A stretch of DNA of 64,000 bases from Streptomyces sp. YIM 121038 (GCF_006088715.1 NZ_CP030771.1:8492001-8556000), one strand, 5' to 3'; shown: positions 45,171 through 55,500, numbered from the stretch's first letter. Translations and numbers: made by a program. Notes: generated by a model not told the origin, from the sequence alone.

Positions 45171-45643
45171 CGCGAGCCGACGCGGGCACCGCCGCCGCGC
45201 CCCGCACCGAGGGGGCGCCCGGCCGGGTCCGCCCGCAGGAGTCCACCACCCACACCGTGTACAGCGAGGAGGACCTGCTGCACGTCCGGCACGCCGTGCG
45301 GGCCGCCACCGTGCTCGCGGGCTTCGGCATCGTCGACCAGACCCGGGTGGTCACCGCCGCCAGCGAACTGGCCCGGAACGCCTACGTGCACGGTGGTGGC
45401 GGCACCCTCACCGTCGAGATCGTGCGCAGGCTCGGCACCACGGGCCTGCGGCTGACCGTCAAGGACGACGGGCCGGGCATCGCCGACGTGGAGGCCGCCC
45501 TCACCGACGGCTTCACCACCGGCGCGGGCCTCGGCCACGGCCTCGGCGGCGCCCGCCGGCTCATGGACGACTTCACGCTGCGCACCGAGGCCGGGCGGGG
45601 CACGGTCGTCACGGCCGTGCGGTGGCACAAGAGGCGCGCGTGA
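45167..45643 (+). CDS. rsbT: RsbT-type serine/threonine kinase (GHKL ATPase)
   Basis: 158 residues with a short extra N-terminal tail. Seen: N box SELARNAYVHG, G1 box DDGPGI and a glycine-rich GAGLGHGLGG lid. RsbT phosphorylates RsbS and RsbR, then leaves to activate the RsbU-type phosphatase. 4-base overlaps on both sides couple its translation to its partners. Confidence 0.92.
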   Translation: MTRADAGTAAAPRTEGAPGRVRPQESTTHTVYSEEDLLHVRHAVRAATVLAGFGIVDQTRVVTAASELARNAYVHGGGGTLTVEIVRRLGTTGLRLTVKDDGPGIADVEAALTDGFTTGAGLGHGLGGARRLMDDFTLRTEAGRGTVVTAVRWHKRRA

Positions 45644-46731
45644 CCCCTGGCCCCGGCGGTGGACCCGGCGCCGCGCGGCCCGTCCTCGCGGAGCCCACCC
45701 GCGCCGTCCCCATCGACCACTTCAGCGCCGTGCACCTGGCCGCGGCCACCGCCCGCACCCTGGCCCGGCGGTGCGGGCTGCCCGGCGCCCTGCCCGACCG
45801 CGCGGCCGTCGTCGCCTCGGAGCTGGCCAGCAACATCGCCAAGCACGCCAGCGGCGGCAGCGTCTACCTCCAGCGCCTCGCGCACGGCGAGGGCCTGGAG
45901 ATCATCGTCGCCGACCGCGGGCCCGGCATGCGCGAGCTGGAGCGCTGTCTGACCGACGGCTACACCACCACCAACACCCTCGGCGCGGGGCTCGGCGCGA
46001 TCCGCCGCATCGCCACCACCCTGACCATCCGCACCCGGGCGGGCACCGGCACCCTGGTCTGCGCCCGCCTCGCGCACCCGGGGCGCACCACGGACGCCGA
46101 GCGGCCCGTGGGGTCCCTGTGCCTGCCCGCCGAGGGGGAGCGGCACTGCGGCGACGCCGCGGCCGTGGCCTTCACCGACCGCGGCCCGACCGCCCTCGCC
46201 GTCGACGGGCTCGGCCACGGGGCGGAGGCGGAGGAGGCCGCCCGCGCCGCCGTGCGCTGCTTCCACCGGCTGCCCGACGCCGACCTGCCCGACCTGTTCG
46301 CCGCGGCGCACCGCGCCCTGCGCCACTCCCGCGGCGCCGCCATCGGCGTACTGCGCCTGCGGGACGACACCGTCGACTACTGCGGCGTCGGCAACGTACG
46401 CGTCGCGCTCCTGTCTCCCGACGACGTCGTCCGCAGGCTCAGCGGACAACCCGGCGTCGTCGGCTGGAACATGCCGCCACCGCAGGTCCGCCGCCTCAGC
46501 GTGCCCGCGGGCACGACGGCCGTGCTCCACACCGACGGCGTCGACCAGCGGTGGGCCCGGGACCCGGAGCCGTTCCTGCTGCGCCTGCCGCCGCCGCTGC
46601 TCGCCACCGCCCTCGTCCACGGCTTCCGCCACAGCCGCGACGACGCGACCGCCGTCGCCGTCAAGACCCCTCAGCCCCAGCCGTCCCAGCCCAAGACCCC
46701 TCGGATCGAGACCCCTCAGAGGCCCCGATGA
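45640..46731 (+). CDS. Fused RsbT-like ATPase and SpoIIE/RsbX-type phosphatase
   Basis: GTG start in a 4-base overlap; 363 residues. Residues 1-140 are a GHKL ATPase (SELASNIAKHA, ADRGPGM), while 165-345 form a small PP2C domain (FTDRGPTALAVDGLGHG, HTDGVDQRW), similar to RsbX, which resets the stressosome by dephosphorylating RsbS/RsbR. The fusion of a kinase-like fold to its opposing phosphatase recurs in actinomycete stress operons. The C terminus has a Pro/Gln-rich tail. Confidence 0.85.
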   Translation: MTPGPGGGPGAARPVLAEPTRAVPIDHFSAVHLAAATARTLARRCGLPGALPDRAAVVASELASNIAKHASGGSVYLQRLAHGEGLEIIVADRGPGMRELERCLTDGYTTTNTLGAGLGAIRRIATTLTIRTRAGTGTLVCARLAHPGRTTDAERPVGSLCLPAEGERHCGDAAAVAFTDRGPTALAVDGLGHGAEAEEAARAAVRCFHRLPDADLPDLFAAAHRALRHSRGAAIGVLRLRDDTVDYCGVGNVRVALLSPDDVVRRLSGQPGVVGWNMPPPQVRRLSVPAGTTAVLHTDGVDQRWARDPEPFLLRLPPPLLATALVHGFRHSRDDATAVAVKTPQPQPSQPKTPRIETPQRPR

Positions 46732-47999
46732 CCGCCACCGACCTGCGTTCCCTGCCGGCGCTCAGGCACGCCGTCCGCTCGCTCGCCGACACCCACCGCC
46801 TCGGCGTGGAGGCACGCGCCCGCCTCGCGCTCGCCGTCACCCGCGTGGCCGCGCCGGTCGTGGAGGCGGACCACCCGGTCACCCTGACCGCCACCCGGCA
46901 GGGCACCGGCGAGGACGGGGCGCAGCTGCTCGCCGTGACCCTCGACCACGGCGCGTGCCGCGTCGACGTACCCGACGACGAGCTGCCCCTCGCCGCGCAC
47001 AGCACCACGGGGTCCACCGTGACCTGGCACATCGCCCTCGACACCGCCGGGGCCACGACGGAGCCGCGGGGCGCGGGCGAACTGCCGCACGGCGAGACCG
47101 AGGTGCTCCTCAAGGAACTCGGCGCGGCCCTGGCCCAGGTCGACGCCCTCAAGGCCGAACACCGCCTCCTCAAGCACGAACTGGCCGAGACCAACAGCGG
47201 TGTGCTCGCCCTGTACGTCCAGCTCGACGAGCGCGACCAGCAGGTGCGCCGCGCCCACGGCCGCGTCCTGCGCGAACTGGAGGACGCCCTGCGCCCGCCC
47301 GTCCTGGACGTGCCCGGCCTCGAACTGGGCGTGCACTACGCCCCGGCCGACTCCGAGGCGCCCACGGGAGGCGACCTCTACGACTGGTTCGTGCTGCCGG
47401 ACGGCACCGTGCACATCACGGTCGTGGACGCGCTCGGCCACGGTGTCCGCTCCACCCGCACGGCCCTGAACGTCACGCACGCCGTCCGCACCCTGGCCCT
47501 CGAAGGCCACCCCTTGCAGTCGATCGTGGCCCGCACGAACGAGGTGCTCGCGCCCTTCGACCCCGCGCTGATGGCGACCGTCCTGCTGGCCCGGCTGCGC
47601 CCGGAGACCGGCGAGCTCCACCTCGCGGGCGGCAGCCATCCGCCCGCGCTGCTCATGCGCCGGGACGGCGGCACCGAGTACCTCGAAACCCCCGGCCGGG
47701 GCATCGGCTTCCCGCTGCCCGGCAGCGAGGAGGTCCGCCGCACCCGGATGCGCCCCGGCGACCTGCTGCTGCTCTACACCGACGGCCTCACCGAGAGCCG
47801 CAGGGACCCCGAGGAGGGCGAGGCGCGCCTCGCCCGCGCGGTCCGCGACCACGCCCACCGCCCCACCGCGCACCTCCCCAGGGCGCTCGCCAAGGAGATG
47901 CACGCGGTGATACTCCACGCAGACGACACCCTCGCCCTCGCGGTGCGCCTCGGCGCGGGGCCGACGGGGCCGGGGCGGGAGCCGGGGCGGCGGGAGTAG
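46728..47999 (+). CDS. RsbU-type PP2C/SpoIIE phosphatase
   Basis: 423 residues. A degenerate GHKL-like N-terminal region (1-120) leads through a coiled-coil stretch (about 125-185, KAEHRLLKHELAE) into a SpoIIE-type PP2C domain with acidic metal-binding GGDLYDW, DALGHG and LLYTDGLTE. It would dephosphorylate a STAS antagonist such as the protein at 48007 and so free the sigma factor. Last gene of the five-gene overlapping operon. Confidence 0.88.
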   Translation: MTATDLRSLPALRHAVRSLADTHRLGVEARARLALAVTRVAAPVVEADHPVTLTATRQGTGEDGAQLLAVTLDHGACRVDVPDDELPLAAHSTTGSTVTWHIALDTAGATTEPRGAGELPHGETEVLLKELGAALAQVDALKAEHRLLKHELAETNSGVLALYVQLDERDQQVRRAHGRVLRELEDALRPPVLDVPGLELGVHYAPADSEAPTGGDLYDWFVLPDGTVHITVVDALGHGVRSTRTALNVTHAVRTLALEGHPLQSIVARTNEVLAPFDPALMATVLLARLRPETGELHLAGGSHPPALLMRRDGGTEYLETPGRGIGFPLPGSEEVRRTRMRPGDLLLLYTDGLTESRRDPEEGEARLARAVRDHAHRPTAHLPRALAKEMHAVILHADDTLALAVRLGAGPTGPGREPGRRE

Positions 48000-48006
48000 G
48001 GCGGGG

Positions 48007-48438
48007 TCAGGGGCGCGGCGCCGACGCGTCGCCCACGGGGTCCAGCGCGGCGGCGGGGCCCACCGCATCCTCCACGGTGTCTTCCACGCGGTCCTCCACG
48101 ACGTGGAACACCCGCTCCGTGTGCGTCAGGCGCAGCAGATGACGGACGCTGGCGGACGGCCGCGCGAGCTGCAGCCGGGCGCCCGATTCCGCCGCCCGCT
48201 GCCGCAGGTTCAGCAGGGTGTTGAGCCCGCTGGAGTCGCAGAACGTCACGCCGTGGCAGTCCAGGACGAGGGTCCGCGACCCGACCGCGAGCAGCGGTCC
48301 CGCGGCTTCGGCGAGTGCCGGGGCGCCCTCCAGATCCAGCTCGCCACAGAGCCGCAACACGGCCCGTACTTCCGTGCGTTCGCCCTCGTGGCCGATCGCT
48401 TCCCCGTCCTCGCGGCCGAGCCAGAAGCGGTTGTCCAT
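48007..48438 (-). CDS. STAS anti-anti-sigma factor
   Basis: ATG at 48438, GGGAGAGG upstream on the minus strand; 143 residues. The STAS domain carries the phosphorylatable serine in VTFCDSSGLNTLL. C-terminal tail is acidic (VEDRVEDTVEDAV). It is convergent to the phosphatase operon, with 7 bases between stops, and is the natural substrate for the phosphatase at 46728 and the kinase-like protein at 48625. Confidence 0.9.
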   Translation of the reverse strand: MDNRFWLGREDGEAIGHEGERTEVRAVLRLCGELDLEGAPALAEAAGPLLAVGSRTLVLDCHGVTFCDSSGLNTLLNLRQRAAESGARLQLARPSASVRHLLRLTHTERVFHVVEDRVEDTVEDAVGPAAALDPVGDASAPRP

Positions 48439-48624
48439 GGCTGCGCACCTCTCCCGGGCCGTCACCGCCCGACTCGCTGCTGACGTGCGTTCGTGGAGCT
48501 GACCTGTACCCCAACTCCACGCCCTTACCTGCGCGTCGGTGATCGGAACACGTGTCGCCTTGCTCACACGCGGCACGCGCGGCACGCCTGTGGTCGGTGA
48601 ACTGGCCCGCGGGATCGCGGCAGT

Positions 48625-49023
48625 TCACCGCAGCGGCACGGTGGCGCGCACTCTCTTGCCGCCCGGACACCACTCGACGTCGAGGCGCCCCGCGAGGTCC
48701 CGCACCAGGTGGAGCCCGAAGCCCCCTGGTCGCGACGGGTCGAGGGGCAGGGTGCGCGGCGGCTCGTCGGCGGCGTCGTACACGGACACGGTCAGGCCCC
48801 GGTCGCTGTGGCCGAGCCGGAGGGCGGTCACGCCGCGGGCGTGCCGCAACGCGTTCGTCACCAGCTCCGACACGACCAGAAGCACCGCCTCCGCCTGCCG
48901 CTCGTCGTCGTATCCCACCGACGCCATGAAGTCACGCGCCGCCGCGCGTGCCTCGGCCGCCGACACCGCCCCGTTACGCTCCCACTCGCGCACCACTCGC
49001 TGCTCCTTCGGAGGGTGCATCAC
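48625..49023 (-). CDS. RsbW-like ATP-binding anti-sigma kinase
   Basis: 132 residues, GHKL ATPase with N box VSELVTNALRHA, and a short G2 region GGFGLHLVRDLAG. Small proteins of this kind are numerous in Streptomyces and bind STAS antagonists or sigma factors; which partner this one uses cannot be read from sequence. Transcribed in the same direction as the STAS gene, 186 bases upstream of it. Confidence 0.85.
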   Translation of the reverse strand: MMHPPKEQRVVREWERNGAVSAAEARAAARDFMASVGYDDERQAEAVLLVVSELVTNALRHARGVTALRLGHSDRGLTVSVYDAADEPPRTLPLDPSRPGGFGLHLVRDLAGRLDVEWCPGGKRVRATVPLR

Positions 49024-49682
49024 GACAACCTCCCGTCGTTCCGCGGTTCACACCGATCGCTTGCCCCGATCCCCGCGGACTACGCGGTGGTTCTGGAGCG
49101 GTACGCGGACACGGTGGACGCGGTGGCCGGACGGGCGGGGAGCCGGGGGCGGGAGCAGGCCGCGGGTGTCGATCCCGTCGGCGGGCCCACCGGCGCGCCG
49201 CCTTGCTTTCCCGGTGTCCTCGGGGGAGTGCGCGCGGAGGAAACAGACCCACTGGAATGGAAAGGGCGGCGGTCGGCTCGAATGCGGACGGGCGGCCGAT
49301 GTTAACTCGCCGGTATAACTTACGAGTAGTTTATGGGGCGCGTCGGCGCCAAGGGCGCGAGCGGGCAGCGCAAAGCCCGCACATTCCCGTAGAAGTGGTG
49401 TAGACCATACTCCTGGCGCGGCACCCAGTCAACGTCTTGTCTTTCCATTCGGGGCGCGGGTAGATTCCCCGGCCAAGCACCGCCTGGAATTAGCCGCCGT
49501 TGCACATGGTGAAATCCTCGGCGTTGCACATGTTGAAATGGTCTCAGATGGCAGGACAAGGATGGTGGAACCGGAGCTTCCTGTGCTTCTCTGAGCCCGA
49601 GCCGACCGACATCCGAGGGCACCGTACGGACCACCCCGTGCGCGCTTCCGTTTTCCTTTTCTTTTCTTGGCGGGGAGGGTCA
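49024..49682. other. 659-base intergenic region before the MFS exporter
   Basis: No gene can be supported. The middle part (about 49,290-49,560) is clearly AT-richer than its surroundings. It contains a 6-base hairpin GCGGGC/GCCCGC at 49361-49380 and a 16-base direct repeat listed separately. It should carry the promoters of the ATPase gene on the left and region C on the right. Confidence 0.5.
49500..49539 (+). repeat. 16-bp direct repeat upstream of region C
   Basis: TTGCACATGGTGAAAT (49500-49515) and TTGCACATGTTGAAAT (49524-49539) match at 15 of 16 bases with a 24-base period. They lie about 145 bases before the MFS start. Direct repeats of this spacing often bind pathway activators; no regulator gene is seen in region C. 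Confidence 0.65.
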
Positions 49683-51044
49683 GTGATCGCTGTGCACACG
49701 CATGGGCGGCGCCCGTATGTCACCCGCTCCTCCCGTGCGGCCTGCACCCGGTGTCGGAGGCCCGTGGTGAAACGGGACGCCCAGCGGCGCGACGAGCGGC
49801 TGCTGCGGACGGCCTTCATCATTTCCAGCACCGGGGACTGGGTATTCCGCTTCGCCTTGCCCGTGCTCGTGCTCCAGCTGACCGGTTCGGCGGTCTCGAC
49901 GGCGCTCACCTACGCGATCGAATTCGTGCCCTTCGTGGTCATCGGACTCTTCAGCGGAGTCGTCGCCGACCGGGCCGACCGACGGCAATTGATGATTGCC
50001 TGCGACGTCGTCTCCGCGGCGATCGTCGCCGGGATCGGCGTGCTCTGTCTGATCGATCCGCCAACGGTCCTGGTGATGGCGGCGGCCTTTCTGCTGGGGT
50101 GCGTACGGCCGTTCTCGTTCCCGGCCTTCCAGGGGTTCATCACCGAGCGGGTCGCCGAACACCGGCGGGCCTCGATGAACGCCTGGGTCCAGGGGGCGGA
50201 CGGCACCCTCGGCATGCTGGGCCCGGTCGCGGGCGTCGCGGTGGTCACGCTGCTCGGCCCGACCGCGGCGAGCTTCGTGAACGCGGCGTCGTTCGCCGTC
50301 TCCGCCCTGCTGATCGCGGCCACCGCCGTCGTCACGGTGGGGCGGCGGCTGCGGGCCTCGTTCGGGGCGGCGTGCCGCTCGCTCGTGCCGGACGCCCTCG
50401 CGGCGCTGCGCATGGTGATGACGCAGAGCGCCCTCCTGTGGGCCACGGTCCTGCTGACCCTGGCGAACTTCACCTTCCCCGCCGCGGCGGCCAACCTCGT
50501 CTACATCGTGGCCGGGCCGAGCGGGGACGTCCCCGCCTCCCTCGCGGTGATCGCCGCGGCCCAGGGGCTCGGGGCCGTCCTGGGCGCCGCCGCGTCCCCC
50601 GTGCTCCTTCGGAGGTTCTCCGCGGGCGCGCTCATGGCGGCCGCCATGGCGGTGAAGGTCCTCGCCCTGACGCTGCCCGCGCTCTGGCCCGGCATCGGCG
50701 CGCTGACCGTGTGCTGGTTCGTCGTCGGCACGACGACCTCCACGTTCATCGTGCCGTGGCGGACCTATCGGCAGGGCGCGGTCGACCCGGAATTCCTCGG
50801 CAGGGTGGTGGGGCTGCAGCGGGCCATTCCGTTCGCGGCCGTTCCGGTCAGTTCGCTGCTCGGCAGCTGGCTGGTCGTCGAGTTCGGGGTGGCCACGTTG
50901 TTCACCGCCATCGCGGTCATTCAGTTCTTCGTCTGGCTCGGTACTCGTTTCTCGCCATTGGGGAGATCCGGCTCGTCGAGTGTCGAAGTGGCCGGTCCGT
51001 CCGTAATTCCGGTGGCACGGCCGAGTCGCACCGGCGGGAATTGA
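49683..51044 (+). CDS. MFS exporter
   Basis: GTG at 49683 has GGGAGGG upstream; GTG at 49767 (GGAGG upstream) is equally possible and would remove a 28-residue N terminus containing a CTRC pair. About 12 hydrophobic segments with the MFS loop VADRADRRQLM between helices 2 and 3, as in the MFS_3/enterobactin-exporter-like group. It precedes the oxygenase gene by 85 bases in the same direction and probably exports the region C product. Confidence 0.9.
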   Translation: MIAVHTHGRRPYVTRSSRAACTRCRRPVVKRDAQRRDERLLRTAFIISSTGDWVFRFALPVLVLQLTGSAVSTALTYAIEFVPFVVIGLFSGVVADRADRRQLMIACDVVSAAIVAGIGVLCLIDPPTVLVMAAAFLLGCVRPFSFPAFQGFITERVAEHRRASMNAWVQGADGTLGMLGPVAGVAVVTLLGPTAASFVNAASFAVSALLIAATAVVTVGRRLRASFGAACRSLVPDALAALRMVMTQSALLWATVLLTLANFTFPAAAANLVYIVAGPSGDVPASLAVIAAAQGLGAVLGAAASPVLLRRFSAGALMAAAMAVKVLALTLPALWPGIGALTVCWFVVGTTTSTFIVPWRTYRQGAVDPEFLGRVVGLQRAIPFAAVPVSSLLGSWLVVEFGVATLFTAIAVIQFFVWLGTRFSPLGRSGSSSVEVAGPSVIPVARPSRTGGN

Positions 51045-51129
51045 GCCGACAACGGTTGTTCGAGCCGGTCGCACTGATAACATCCACAATTCACTGCGTC
51101 ATTCCTGGTCACAGAAAGGTGTGGGGTAG

Positions 51130-51930
51130 ATGCCATTATCCTTTGAAGGCAGTGAGACGCTGTCGGCGCAGCGGGAGCACTTCGCGGACTCGGGCTATCT
51201 GGTCCTGCCCGGCCTGCTGCCGGCGGCGCTGCGGGACCGGCTCGTACCGGAAGTGGACCGCTGGGTCGACGAGGGGCTGCGCTCCCGCTCGATAGCCGCC
51301 TGCCTCGACCCGGGGCCCGACGACGATCCACCGCCCGTGATGGAGCTGGAACTCTCCGCGCACGGGGAACTCCTCACCTACGATCCGCTGCTGCGGATCA
51401 TCGCGGACCTCCTGGGCGCGCCGTTCGTCTTCCACCATCTGCACAGCGACCGGCACAATCCGGGAGCGCCCGGCAAGTCGTGGCACCACGACCACGAACC
51501 CAACGACCTGGGCAACCGCGACCTGGTGATGGTGCACGCGCTGCACTACCTCGGCGGGCTCGACGGCACGGTCGGCACCCTGACCGTGGTGCCCGGCTCC
51601 CACCGCGACCCCTGGAGCAAGTCCGCGCTCGCCCACCTCGGCACCACCGAACTGCCCGACGAAGTGGTCATCGACGACCTGCCGCCCGGCTCGACCGTGC
51701 TCATCAACTCGGCGCTGCTGCACGCCCGCAGGCCCGCGCCCAGTCCGCCGGGCACCCTACCCCGTTACTTCGTCGACGCCTCATACTGCCAGACCGGGGC
51801 GCGCTGGCGGCCCGTGAAGCCGTACTGGCGACACATGCTGGCCACGGCCCGCGCCCGCGACCTCGACGGCGGGCGCTGGCCGGAGCTGTTCGCGGAACGG
51901 CACTTCACCGAGTACGCCCGGTCGGCGTGA
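51130..51930 (+). CDS. PhyH-family Fe(II)/2-oxoglutarate oxygenase
   Basis: 266 residues. Seen: iron ligands H119-x-D121 in SWHHDHE and distal His198 in LLHARRP, as in phytanoyl-CoA dioxygenase relatives that hydroxylate or halogenate small substrates; the aspartate in HxD makes it a hydroxylase-type site. Codon 3 (51136) is TTA. It is the first enzyme gene of region C and 17 bases before the next. Aspartate, free or bound to the carrier domain of the synthetase at 52528, is the inferred substrate. Confidence 0.88.
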   Translation: MPLSFEGSETLSAQREHFADSGYLVLPGLLPAALRDRLVPEVDRWVDEGLRSRSIAACLDPGPDDDPPPVMELELSAHGELLTYDPLLRIIADLLGAPFVFHHLHSDRHNPGAPGKSWHHDHEPNDLGNRDLVMVHALHYLGGLDGTVGTLTVVPGSHRDPWSKSALAHLGTTELPDEVVIDDLPPGSTVLINSALLHARRPAPSPPGTLPRYFVDASYCQTGARWRPVKPYWRHMLATARARDLDGGRWPELFAERHFTEYARSA

Positions 51931-51946
51931 GAAGGGAACAGCACGG

Positions 51947-52531
51947 ATGCACATCATCGGCCCCATCACCTTCGACGAGGTGCGCGCCCGCTTCCACCGG
52001 GACCATCCCGTCGGCCGCGCCCACGAGGTCAACACCAACGAGGACGCGGACAGCGCGCTGCGCCTGGCCGACGCGACCTTCGGCACCTGGTCGACGATCA
52101 GGCTGTCCCGCGCCGACGTCCGGTCGGTGCTGCTGCCCTGGCACCTCAGCTGCGGCGGCGGCCGCGAACTGGTGCCGCGCACCGGCCTCACCGTCGGCCA
52201 GGCGGCGGACCTGCTGCGCGCGCACGAGGCGGAGTTCACGGCGGCCAACCCCGTCTGCACCGGCAAGATCGCCCTGTTCCGCGACTCCGCCTTCAGCTCC
52301 ATCTACCTCACCACCCGGCCGATCCCGCACGACCACTACGCGGACCTGCCCACCGACGACGGCCTGGTCCACCTCGACGGCCTGCACCGCCTGCTCGCCT
52401 GGGAGCTGGCCGAACGCCTCTCGCCGAGCGAGGAGTTGACCGCGTACATCGCCGGTGACCTCACCCCGCTCGCCCCGGCCGCCGGCGGCGCGGACGCACC
52501 GAACGCCACCACCGGAGGTCTGCGCCCATGA
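51947..52531 (+). CDS. Uncharacterised protein with a DGxHR motif
   Basis: 194 residues, no confident family. The segment LDGLHRLLAWELAE (Asp144, Gly145, His147, Arg148) resembles the ParB/sulfiredoxin-fold motif DGxHR found in ParB and in the free-serine kinase SbnI, but the rest is not recognisably ParB. GAAGGGA precedes the ATG, and its stop overlaps the NRPS start (ATGA), so it is made with the synthetase. A role in preparing the amino-acid substrate, or as a small partner protein, is only a guess. Confidence 0.75.
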   Translation: MHIIGPITFDEVRARFHRDHPVGRAHEVNTNEDADSALRLADATFGTWSTIRLSRADVRSVLLPWHLSCGGGRELVPRTGLTVGQAADLLRAHEAEFTAANPVCTGKIALFRDSAFSSIYLTTRPIPHDHYADLPTDDGLVHLDGLHRLLAWELAERLSPSEELTAYIAGDLTPLAPAAGGADAPNATTGGLRP

Positions 52532-55500
52532 CGCGAGCGATGCGACCCCCCGCCTCGCTGCCCGACGCCACGCTGCCCGGCCTGCTCGAACTCAACGCCC
52601 GGACCCACCCGGACCGCCCCGCCCTCAGCGACGGGGCCCGCACCCTCGACCACCGGCAACTCGACACCGCCGCCGGGCACATAGCCGCCCGCCTCACCGG
52701 CCTCGGCACCGACCGCGGCGACCGCGTCGCCCTGTTCGGCCCCCGGGACGCCCGCATGTGCGCGCTGCTGTACGGCGTCCTGCGCGCGGGCGCCGCCGCC
52801 GTCCTGGTCGACCCGGGGTGGAGCCCGCGCGACGTGCACCGGCGCCTCGACGCGGTCAAGGTGCGCCACGCCCTGACCACCGCGCCCGAGCTGCGCGCGC
52901 CCGAGCCGTACCGCACCGAGGTCGTCGACGTCGACGCGCTCGCCGCGAGCGCGCCCGCCACCCCCGCCGCGCCGCCCTGCGCGCCGGACGACCTGGCGTA
53001 CCTGTCCTTCACCTCCGGGTCCAGCGGGGAGCCGAAGGCCGTCGCGGTCACCCACGCCAACGCGGCCCACTACGCGCTCGCCCTGCGCGACCGGCTCGGC
53101 CTCACCGACGCCGACGCGCCCCGCGTCGCCCACGTCACCACCCTGGCCGCCGACCTCGGGCACACCTCCTGGCTGCTCGCCCTCGCGACCGCGGGGTCGG
53201 TGCACGTCGTGCCCGACACGGCCGCGCGGGACCCCGAGGCGTTCTGGGCCGCGATGCGCGAGGCCGGGGTCTCGGTCCTCAAGACGACGCCGTCCCATCT
53301 GACGGCGCTGCTCGCCGGGCGGCCGTCCGACGCGCCCGCCCTGGACACCGTCCTGCTCGGCGGCGAGGCCCTGCCCCGGTCGCTCGCCGCGCGCCTGCTC
53401 GACGAGGGGATCGCCGCACGGGTCGCCAACCACTACGGCCCGACCGAGACCACCGTCGGCGCCACCTGCTTCCTCGCCGCCGCCGCGGCCGACCTGCCCG
53501 CCGACGAACCCACCGTGCCCATCGGCACCGCCATCGGCGAGGCCGAACTGCGGCTCGTGCCCGACACCCGCGCGCCCGAGACGCCGGAGCCCACCGGAGC
53601 GGAGGGCGAGCTGTACATCGGGGGGCGCGGCGTGAGCGCCGGATACTTCGGACGCCCCTACGAGACGGCACGCCGCTTCATCGCCCACGAGGGCCTGCGC
53701 ATGTACCGGACGGGCGACGTCTGCCGCCGCAGGCCGGACGGCAACCTCGTCTTCGTCGGCCGCTCGGACCGCCAGGTCAAGGTCCGCGGCTTCCGCGTCG
53801 ACCCCGCCGAGATCGAGCGGGCCATGGAGGAGTTCCCCGGCGTCGGCCAGGGCGCGGTGATCGTGCGCGCCACCCCGGCGGGCAACCAACTCCTGGCCGC
53901 CGTACGCCTCACCGCCGGGCGCGACGAGGCCGAGACCCTCGCCGCGCTCCGCTCCCACCTGCACGACCGGCTGCCCGGCTACTCCGTGCCGCAGCCGATC
54001 CTCGCCCTCGCGGAGTTCCCCTTCGGCGCCAACGGCAAGCTCGACCGCGCCCGCCTCGGCGACACCGTGTCCGGCCTCATCGAGTCCCGGGCCCGGACCG
54101 CGCGGCCCGAGCCGACCGCCGCCGGGCGGCCCGCCGACCGCTCCGCCGCCTCGCTCGCGCACGCCCTGTGCGAGCTGTGGGCGGACGCGCTCGGCCTGCC
54201 CGTGGTCGACCCGCACGCGGACGTGCTCGGCCTGGGCGGCGACTCGATCCTCGCCATGCGCACCATCGCCTTCCTGCGCCGCCGCGGCCACCGCGTCGCG
54301 TTCGAGGACTTCTACGACCACCCGACGCCCACCCGGCTCGCGGCGGTCGCCGCCTCCTCCCGGCCGCGCCCCCAGCCGCGCGCCGAGAGTCTGGCCGCCG
54401 AGCCGCGCCAGCTGGCCCCCGCCCAGCGGTGGCTGTTCCGCCAGCCCGTCGACGAGCCCCGGCACTGGAACCAGTCCGTGCTGCTGCGCTGCCGGGAGCG
54501 CGTGGACCCCGCGGCCCTGGCGGGGGCCGTCGAGGCCGTGCTGCACCGGCACTCGGCGCTGCGCAGGCCGGTCGGCCCCGGCGGCCTCGGCCCGCTGCGC
54601 CCCGCGGGCGACCTGGACGCGGTGAGCCACTCACGGCTGCGGCCCGGGGACCCGCTGTCCGAGACGGTCGGCGCGCTCTGTACCGAGCTGCACCGCAGCC
54701 TCGACCCGGAGGCCGGACGCTTACTGAGGGTGCATCTGTTCTCCGGCGGCCAGGGCGTCGACGACCGGCTCGCGCTGATCGCGCACCACCTCGTCGTCGA
54801 CGGGCTCTCCTGGCGCATCCTGCTCGACGACCTCGCCGCCGCCTACCGGGCCGCCCGGTCCGGGCAGCCGGCCGAGCTGTCGCCGACGGCCGACTTCTAC
54901 GCCTGGGCCGCCACCACGCCCCGCACCGCGCCCGCGCACCCGGCGGTCGCGCCCCGGCTCCCGGTGGACGACGCCACGTCCAGCACCGAACCCGCGACCC
55001 TCGTGTGGAGCCTCGACGAGGAGGCGACCGGCCGGCTCCTGGAGCGCCACGGGGGCGCCCAGCGCCTGGAGGCGGTGCTGCTCGCGGCGTTCGCCGACGC
55101 CACGCTGGCGTGGAGCGGGCAGCGGAGCCTCGGTGTGGAGGTGGAGACCCACGGCCGGGGGACCGACGGCGACGACGGCCAGTACCTGGACACCGTGGGC
55201 TGGTTCACCGCCGTCAAGTGGCTGGCCGTCAAGGCCGCGGAGGGGGCGGAGGGGGCCGCGCGCACGGCAGAGGTCGAGGACCTCGTGCGCGGCGCGCCCC
55301 AGCTGCCGATGGACGTCGAAGGAGCGCGCCCCGAGGCCGCGTTCAACTTCCTCGGCACCTTCCGGCTGCCCGACGAGCCGTCCCTGGACTGGACGGTGGC
55401 GGAGGAGCAGGCCGGGGCGGCCCGCTGCGCCACCGGGGACTCCCTGTACCGGCTGCGGCTCACCGCCCGGATCGTCGAGGGACGCCTGGTGACCGACCTG

